Shown here: positions 57,967 to 64,000 of the stretch, in pieces
Layout: each line of letters starts with the position of its first letter
Position numbering within the stretch: the stretch's first letter is position 1
From: Psococerastis gibbosa
Lineage: Eukaryota > Arthropoda > Insecta > Psocodea > Psocidae
DNA: 64,000 nt
Assembly: GCA_963971405.1 (NCBI GenBank)
Contig: OZ020486.1
Span: forward strand, 33,813,419-33,877,418
Direction: 5' to 3'
Translations under genes and position numbers: made by a program
Notes under the pieces: model-generated
Told to the model about the DNA's origin: nothing
What the model saw: only the letters and a program-made list of their open reading frames with translations
The model's database searches: none

Positions 57967-58751
57967 TTAAGTTAATAACGCAGTGCTATATATATTATAT
58001 TCGAGTAGTACTGACAGTAGTCCTCACTTCGTTTTAGCTGCTACATTACCAGTTTCAACGTAAAGGCCCGCCTCCTTATCAAACTTAGGATTGTGTGCCT
58101 AATCTGCAAGTAAGTTTGCTACGGAAATGTCAGCCTCGTGGTCTTTTCAATATTTCACGACCTTGGCCTTTCTACATATCCTTAGAGCACTGTTTATGAG
58201 TTTATCTTCAATTAATTTTGTACCTACCGATACGCCCTCTAACTGGGTTTTGAAAGATTGCATTATTTATTTTTAGTGAGCCTTTAATTTATTGTTATTG
58301 AGTGTGGTTAGTGGCGTAGCGGAGCGTGAAATTGCACGTACGAAGCCCAATTAATCCGAGAACAATGCCACTGTGTAATAGAAAATTTACGTATTAATGT
58401 TTTGGTTTAAAGGTAAAACCTGTGTGCGCATTTTCCATTGTCGCCATTTTTATTAGTATTACCAAATTTATTCAGATATTGTTCTCAGACCTTTTCGGAA
58501 GCAAAGTCCGTGATTTTCCGTCTGATTTTTTATTATTTTTTTTAATTTAATTTTTATTTATTTGGTTGTCATTGTGACTACCAAGTGTCAACGTTTGAGA
58601 ATTAGTGGTTGCAGTGGTGCTCCATTTCAAGTGATATGCCTTCATTACCGTGCCGATTGTCTTTTTTGTAATATTATACGTATAGAGTGAAATGATGATT
58701 TAACGTGTCATCAGAATTATTGCTGTCCTATTTGTAAGTTAGTTTAAAGTC

Positions 58752-59045
58752 AGCTTTGTGATGGTCGAAATGTTCGATTTCGAGATTTCAGTGGATCTAC
58801 ATGTTTTGAGGTCCCTGGAACTAAAAATCGTGGGTTTTACGAGTTGTCGTTTTGTCGGTCTGTCTGTGCGTCGATTTGTGGACAAACTATTCGATGGTTT
58901 TTAATGAAATTCAAGTTGTATGTTCACAAAACTCATGTCTCGGGATGATTTTTCCTGTATTAGGCACTTTTGCACCTGATAATCGTAGAGAAAGAAAAGA
59001 GTGGAGAAGAAGACTACAACATTCGCTGCAAACCAATCAATAGAT
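58752..59045 (+). repeat. GTCTGT-family fragment followed by LINE end
   Basis: 58752-58960 matches the 5' part of the GTCTGT family (TTTGTGATGGTCGAAATGTT, GGACAAACTATTCG). 58979-59045 then reads ERKEWRRRLQHSLQTNQ and a stop, the same LINE terminus as at 62626-62862 in reverse. Confidence 0.65.
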
Positions 59046-59177
59046 AGATGGTTATCTAAAAAACGCCAACTTCGTTTTTAGATTTCACGTATAGATATTG
59101 TAATCGTTATTAATATAAACAAACCCAATAGGTCGCCTGCCCCTTGATAGTTTGGTTCTGGTATAGGGGGGGGGGAA

Positions 59178-59350
59178 TCGACTTTGATGGCCAGGTGGTA
59201 ACGTGCTTGCACTTGTGCGAGTCTTTACACGCCATGCGATCGGAGACGTGTCGTAACTCAACACGGGTACTAACCTACAGAGGCGACTGAAGAGGTCATT
59301 CGGATACATTCATAAAATTGTTTGTATGCGATTAATCTTTAAACAAAAAA
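59178..59350 (+). repeat. SINE-like family B, best copy
   Basis: A full head (GACTTTGATGGCCAGGTGGT), core (GCGATCGGAGACGTGTCG), GTAACTCAACAC and tail (GCGATTAATCTTTAAACAAA). The A-rich 3' end is preserved. Confidence 0.75.
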
Positions 59351-60160
59351 CAAACAAAAAAACGACTCAATTTTCATATAATAATTTTTGTTCAGTGTTT
59401 TGTTCGCTAAGGTCCTAGTATGCCCACACAATCGCCTATTCCCATCAGACCATCATCGGTATCTGTTTGCTATCTGATTATAGATCTCATTATAGATAGG
59501 TATAGCAGGAATGGGGTGCAGAGAACTGCAAAGTTGCTGCTAATCAATATTTCCAACAAGAAGCTCTGTGTTTCCACAAAGTTATATATGTGAATGACAG
59601 TGCAAACATTTGAAAACCAATCAATTTTTCTATTCAGTTTGTTTTGTAGAAGGAAGAATATCCATTTACATCAGTTTCCTCATTATGGCTCAATAATTCT
59701 GGGTTAAGTTTCTGCGTGGTTAATTTCGTGACCATAAGAATCCACTGACCTGTTAGGACTTAGGAAAGAAGTTCACATCAATGCAAAGTCATTTATGAAA
59801 GCTTTCCGAATTGAACTTGCGACTTGATTAAAAACTGAACCTACTTACGATATCATAGAGGTTACACCTACTCAATTTTCTTGTAGGCTTGCAATGACGG
59901 CTAATCTGTAGTCTTTGATATTTTATGGCCTTGGCATTTCGCATTCGAACTACAGACTTGACTTGTAGTTATAAGCTTATAAATTGTCACAATTTTAAGT
60001 GGTAAATTTCAAAACTTATGCAGTCGCCACAGTCCTTTTGTAAAATTGTCAGATTACTTTTTACCCTAAACAAGCCAAAAACGGTAAACATATTTATCAA
60101 TAGTAAAAACATTAGAAGGTACAGTAGATTTGCACAGTGTTTACATACGGTTAGTGTTTT
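59351..60160. other. Intergenic DNA, nothing recognised
   Basis: No conserved exon or element boundary was seen. Confidence 0.35.
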
Positions 60161-60531
60161 CCTTAGACCATAATATAATACTCTAGACACCCCATGTTAG
60201 AATTTCCGAGGGACCAACACATAAGTAAACTGACGTCACACACTGGCAAAAGCAGCTGCTTTTAGAGGCGCAAAGCTATTATTTTCAAGTTTTGTTTAGT
60301 TAATTAATTAATTGGAGTGAGAGAACATTTTTTAACTATAAGTCCGTTATTTTTTCAAAAAAAACAAACTCGTCACTCGGATGACGAGGTTACCTAGCAA
60401 CAAAGTCTCTGTTGCTAGTTAATCTGGCTGTGCCATCAACCGCTGGCAAAAGATAAACATAATGTTGGTGCCCCAACTTTCGCATGCAGTGCATCTAGAA
60501 TGCCGTGTCTAGGGTATTATATGGTCTAAGG
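60161..60531. mobile_element. TIR element carrying X-box-like and CRE-like sites
   Basis: A 371-bp unit bounded by CCTTAGACCATAATATAATA and the complement (a 3-nt gap between the arms), arms about 28 bp. Inside are TGACGTCA (60231-60238), a CTCGTCA/TGACGAG hairpin near 60370 and GTTACCTAGCAAC (60389-60401), which itself pairs with GTTGCTAGTTAA downstream. The superfamily is uncertain; TA flanks would fit Tc1/mariner. Confidence 0.65.
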
Positions 60532-61069
60532 AGCTAAGGTGTTTTCACAACTTGGTTCGAACGATTTCACAAAGGTCTTAAGCTTTTGTGTATGCCGAGT
60601 AGGTTTAGTGTTGTTGTTCTTGTTGTCTTATAAGTGGAAGTACAATCACAACAATCGTTCGCCAACACCGGCCACAAAAATAAAATCGTTTACCACTTTC
60701 TATTCAGTTTCTTCAGCACTTTTTCCTTAAAATGTCCATGGGGCATTTTTCACTTTTCTAGGCAGTTTGTTAAAATGTATGTATGTAGATTAATTTACTC
60801 GCGGATTTCTTGAACCTTCTCAGTATTGAGATATCGCTTCGATTTCTAGTAAAATAGTAATTATTTTCTCCTGTCTGTGTGTAATATTCATATAGCCTAC
60901 ACAGGCATTGTAAAGCTTAAAAACAAAGATCATAACCAATAATAACCTGGTAGGCGAGGTCGTTGAAGAAGAACAAGAAGAGTTCGGTCTGGATAGAGGT
61001 ATCTGCTCTTTTTATTTATTTATTATTATTATTATTTTTTTAAATTACGCCATAGCATAATAAGGCTTC

Positions 61070-61375
61070 CGCCATTAGCGTTCTTGCAGCCCTATACAAC
61101 ACATAATCTGGTGAACCTCTGCTATTGACAAGAGCTGGGCACGTCTTAAGGTGTTTTCTGTCCATCTCTTCCCGGGTGTGGCACAGCGGGCAGAAAGGTT
61201 CCGCTGCTACGCCTATACGGTGAAGATGTTTTTGAAGGTAGTCATATGACCCGTTGTTAACCTAAATTCCGGCACTGAATGGTATCTGGGTAGGTTCTTT
61301 GGTGGCCTGCCTTTCTTCTGCACTAATTTTTCCCACGTTTTTCCAGCGGCGTCGGTCCTGTGAGCTGTTAAATTT
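61070..61375 (-). pseudogene. LINE ORF2 C-terminal Cys/His remnant
   Basis: The minus strand reads HLHRIGVAAEPFCPLCHTRE, then MDRKHLKTCPALVNS, the LINE tail motif also seen at 2834-3025. It abuts a GTCTGT-family copy at 61380. Confidence 0.68.
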
Positions 61376-61379
61376 CCGA

Positions 61380-62108
61380 TATCTCGGGGGGGGGGGGGGG
61401 GGTCCACCTGAAGTCACTGGAGGTGAGGTAAATTCTAGATAGGTCAGACCAACACATTACCACAGAGCAATAATGGCAGGGGATGTAATGCATTTCATCA
61501 TCATTAAAAAAATAAAAATTGTTTTGCAGAAAACCAAATACTTTTCTGGGAAAGCAACCTGTCCGGTTTCGTTACTCAATTTAACACCTAAAATATACCT
61601 TAAGGTAGAAATCGATAGAAAGGTTTCGCAGAAAAATTATTTTTTAGTCATTTTTCCTTAAAATTTAGTTCTTTTTATTTTTTTTTTACCCCCAGCAGCA
61701 AACTATCAAGGGGCAAGGGACCCCCCGCATTTTGTCAACAATAATAATGAACACAATATATGTGAATTTAAAAGAAATCGTTGGAGCCGTTTTGGAGAAA
61801 TAATTTTTTTAGACTTTTTTTGGAGTTTTTTGACAATAAAACCCCCCCAAATTGAGTTAGCCCAAAATAAAAAAAAGGTCCCGAGGTATGATTTTTGTAA
61901 ACCTATATGCCGAATTTCATCAAAATCGACCGAGTAGTTTGCCCGGAAATCGACGCACAGACAGAGCGACAGACAGACAGATATTTCGTAAAAAACACTT
62001 TTTTTGGGTTCCTGGTACAAAACGTGTAAATCCGTTGAAATCTCGGAATCGAAAATTTCGACCATCACAAAGCTTTCCTTATACTACGTATAAATTGGAA
62101 AGCAATAA
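61380..62108 (-). repeat. GTCTGT-family repeat copy
   Basis: It runs in reverse from the G tract (61387-61402) and ACTGGAGGTGAGGTAAATTC through CAAACTATCAAGGGGCAAGG and CCGAGTAGTTTGCCCGG to CTTATACTACGTATAAATTG. It is the second most complete copy. Confidence 0.78.
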
Positions 62109-62625
62109 ATGATGGGGCCAACGAGGCGAACAAAATGAAAGGGCATTTTTTTTCTCAAATGCAAAATTCTGCCAAATGAAAAATGAAAAATTACTATATT
62201 ATTATTATATATTCATGATTGCTAGCAGTTCTCGGGCAACAAGAATATCAGCTGTACATCCGACAGCAATGGAACAGTTATACTGTAGCCTGAAAATTAA
62301 TCATAGCCAATTTGAAGAAGCGGGATACAGGTTATTGCCGATTTTATCGAGCGAGCCTATCGTAATCCGTTCATAATGACCCTGAGTTGTTATGGCCGGG
62401 CCTAGCACGAACCTTCGCATTTCCGTTCTATTTGGCGATAATAATAGACCTATTTGTTAAGAATCCCATCCCGAAAACCGCAACTTAATTAACTTAGTAT
62501 ATATTTGTATACCTGCTGCAACCTATTACCTACCATTAAATTCATAAAATCAAACTGCAATAAGTATGGATAATAAGTGTGCGCAGATTGCATTGGCGTA
62601 TGGTATTTGTTCATCTTCTTCTTGA

Positions 62626-62862
62626 GTTGCAATCTATTGATTGGTTTGCAGCGAATGTTTCAGTCTTCTTCTCCACTCTTGTCTGTCTTGTGCGGTCCTT
62701 TTTAGTCCTTTGTAGGTGTCGCACCCTAGGTCCTTCATGACATCCTCTAGGTACTCCTTCCTCTGTCGCCCCCTTGAGTTGGTGCCTTCAACCATACCCT
62801 CAATGTCGTTCTTGAGGAGCCCTTCGTGTCTCAGAATTTTTCTTTCATGTCAAAGATAAAAG
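62626..62862 (-). pseudogene. LINE polyprotein C-terminal remnant
   Basis: The minus strand reads HEGLLKNDIEGMVEGTNSRG, RQRKEYLEDVMKDLGCDTYK, then QEWRRRLKHSLQTNQ and a stop. This fits the C-terminus of RTE/Craack-like LINEs. It shares its terminus with 58979-59045. Confidence 0.72.
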
Positions 62863-62865
62863 AAC

Positions 62866-63345
62866 CGGTCCGAGTTTACTCGAACATGCTTTCCAATTTA
62901 TCAATTATTAGCTAGAGGAAATGAGTAATTTCATAGTAAATAAAATTACTATGGTTAAATTTTGGATATCTCGTGGGGGGGAGGGGGGGGGGGGGTTGTT
63001 CACCTGACGTCACTGGAGGTGAGGTAAATTCTAGATAGGTCAGACCAACACATTACCACACAGTAATAATGGCAGGGCACGCAATTAATTTGAGCGTGAA
63101 TTTTCTATAATTTTTTCAAAAAATAGTTTTTTGCACAAAGCCTAATAGTTTTTTTTTGGAAAGCAACCTGTTCGGTTTCGTTACTCAATTTACAACCTAA
63201 AACAAGCTTGAAGACAGAAATCATCGACAGAAAGGTTTCGCAAAAAATTGTTTTTTTAGTCATTTTTCATTAAAATTTAGTTATTTTTATTTTTTTACCC
63301 CCAAAAGCAAACTATCAAGGGGCAAGTGACCCCCCGTATTTGTTA
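62866..63345 (-). repeat. GTCTGT-family repeat copy, tail part
   Basis: It contains AGAACCGGTCCGAGTTTACT, a G tract near 62976, ACCTGACGTCACTGGAGG and CTATCAAGGGGCAAGTGACC in reverse sense. It ends near GACCCCCCGTATTTG. Confidence 0.75.
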
Positions 63346-64000
63346 AGGCTAAACCGGAGGGGGTCGCATGACTGGCCTGGAAATGTCTTTGCAGAGGGTT
63401 CGTAATATATGTTTTAAACCACAGTGGTATAGTAAAAATCGATAGAAGGGTATAGTATACGCGTAGACATGCTTACACTATTGACTAAACCAAAAATTAC
63501 AATTACATTAGGTCTAAAATTTGTGCATGAAGCAATTAAAAACGTACCTTTTAGAACATTTTTACGTGCCCCACAGGGAAGAAAAAACTTCAACTTTTGT
63601 AATGAAATGCACTTTAGTCAGAAGCTCAACACTTAATTTGACAGTAAAGCGCCAGAAATAGGTAAAACTGCAATTATTTGAAATAATACAAGTCAAATAC
63701 GGAACAGGTACGAGACGTGGGGCTTTGTTTATAAAATGGATATTCAACGATCTCGTGGCTAGAGACCGTTATCAATATGGCTGCTAATGTAGCCTGCACA
63801 AGATAAGTACGCAATTCGGCGGGGAAATAGCCTGCACAAGCTAACTACTAAACTACAGAGTTTTTGACCGGGTCCAGGTATCCGCTTTGCTATGCTGCAA
63901 TGTGTAAGACTTTGATATTTTTTGCGTTGGTACTTATCTCTGATAGTGGGCTTATGGTAAACGGGTGCCTCGTAAGGCATATTATGACTCCCGCCGCTTC
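63346..64000. other. Right-edge intergenic DNA, nothing recognised
   Basis: No conserved exon or element end is visible up to the window edge. Confidence 0.35.

Noticed and set aside
1..64000. CRISPR arrays, operons or prokaryotic systems
   Set aside because: Spliced genes, SINEs, LINEs and long introns show a eukaryotic nuclear sequence; no spaced direct-repeat array was seen apart from the satellite.

Overview
This is a stretch of AT-rich animal nuclear genome, most likely an arthropod and probably an insect (inference from the protein sequences, intron layout and repeat mix). Coding sequence is a small fraction. Five genuine protein genes can be assembled from short exons with matching splice phases. 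In order they are Rubicon (minus, truncated by the left edge), COPS9 (plus, complete, 52 codons in three exons), the E2F partner DP/TFDP (minus, nine coding exons over 19.4 kb), the F-box/SPRY gene Fsn/FBXO45 (plus, complete, two exons) and TMEM164 (minus, complete, four exons). Gene identities rest on remembered family sequences; no database search was run.

Layout. 1-9288: Rubicon, with three composite MITEs, a 914-bp hAT-like element and a large palindrome in its introns. 9289-9846: a short divergent intergenic region shared with COPS9 (9847-11282). 11283-17712: gene-free, holding a tRNA-SINE, a ~195-bp satellite array (about seven copies), a MITE and a Penelope-like retroelement end. 17713-37085: the DP gene, whose long introns are packed with repeats. 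37086-38077: a second divergent intergenic region between DP and Fsn, with a perfect GTCACGTGAC palindrome. 38078-39145: Fsn. 39146-50049: no gene recognised, scattered repeats. 50050-52642: TMEM164. 52643-64000: no intact gene recognised; LINE fragments, hAT-like and other TIR elements, and a broken copy of a DP exon joined to a LINE 3' end.

The genes do not form a pathway. Rubicon (autophagy/endosome maturation), COPS9 (COP9 signalosome), DP (cell-cycle transcription), Fsn (ubiquitin ligase receptor) and TMEM164 (membrane lipid enzyme) are housekeeping-type genes, and two pairs share head-to-head promoters. The unusual content is in the mobile DNA: a MITE nested in the loop of another MITE that has amplified as a unit, several hAT-like elements with exact 8-bp target duplications and long G-tracts just inside their ends, and a probable LINE-carried copy of a DP exon.
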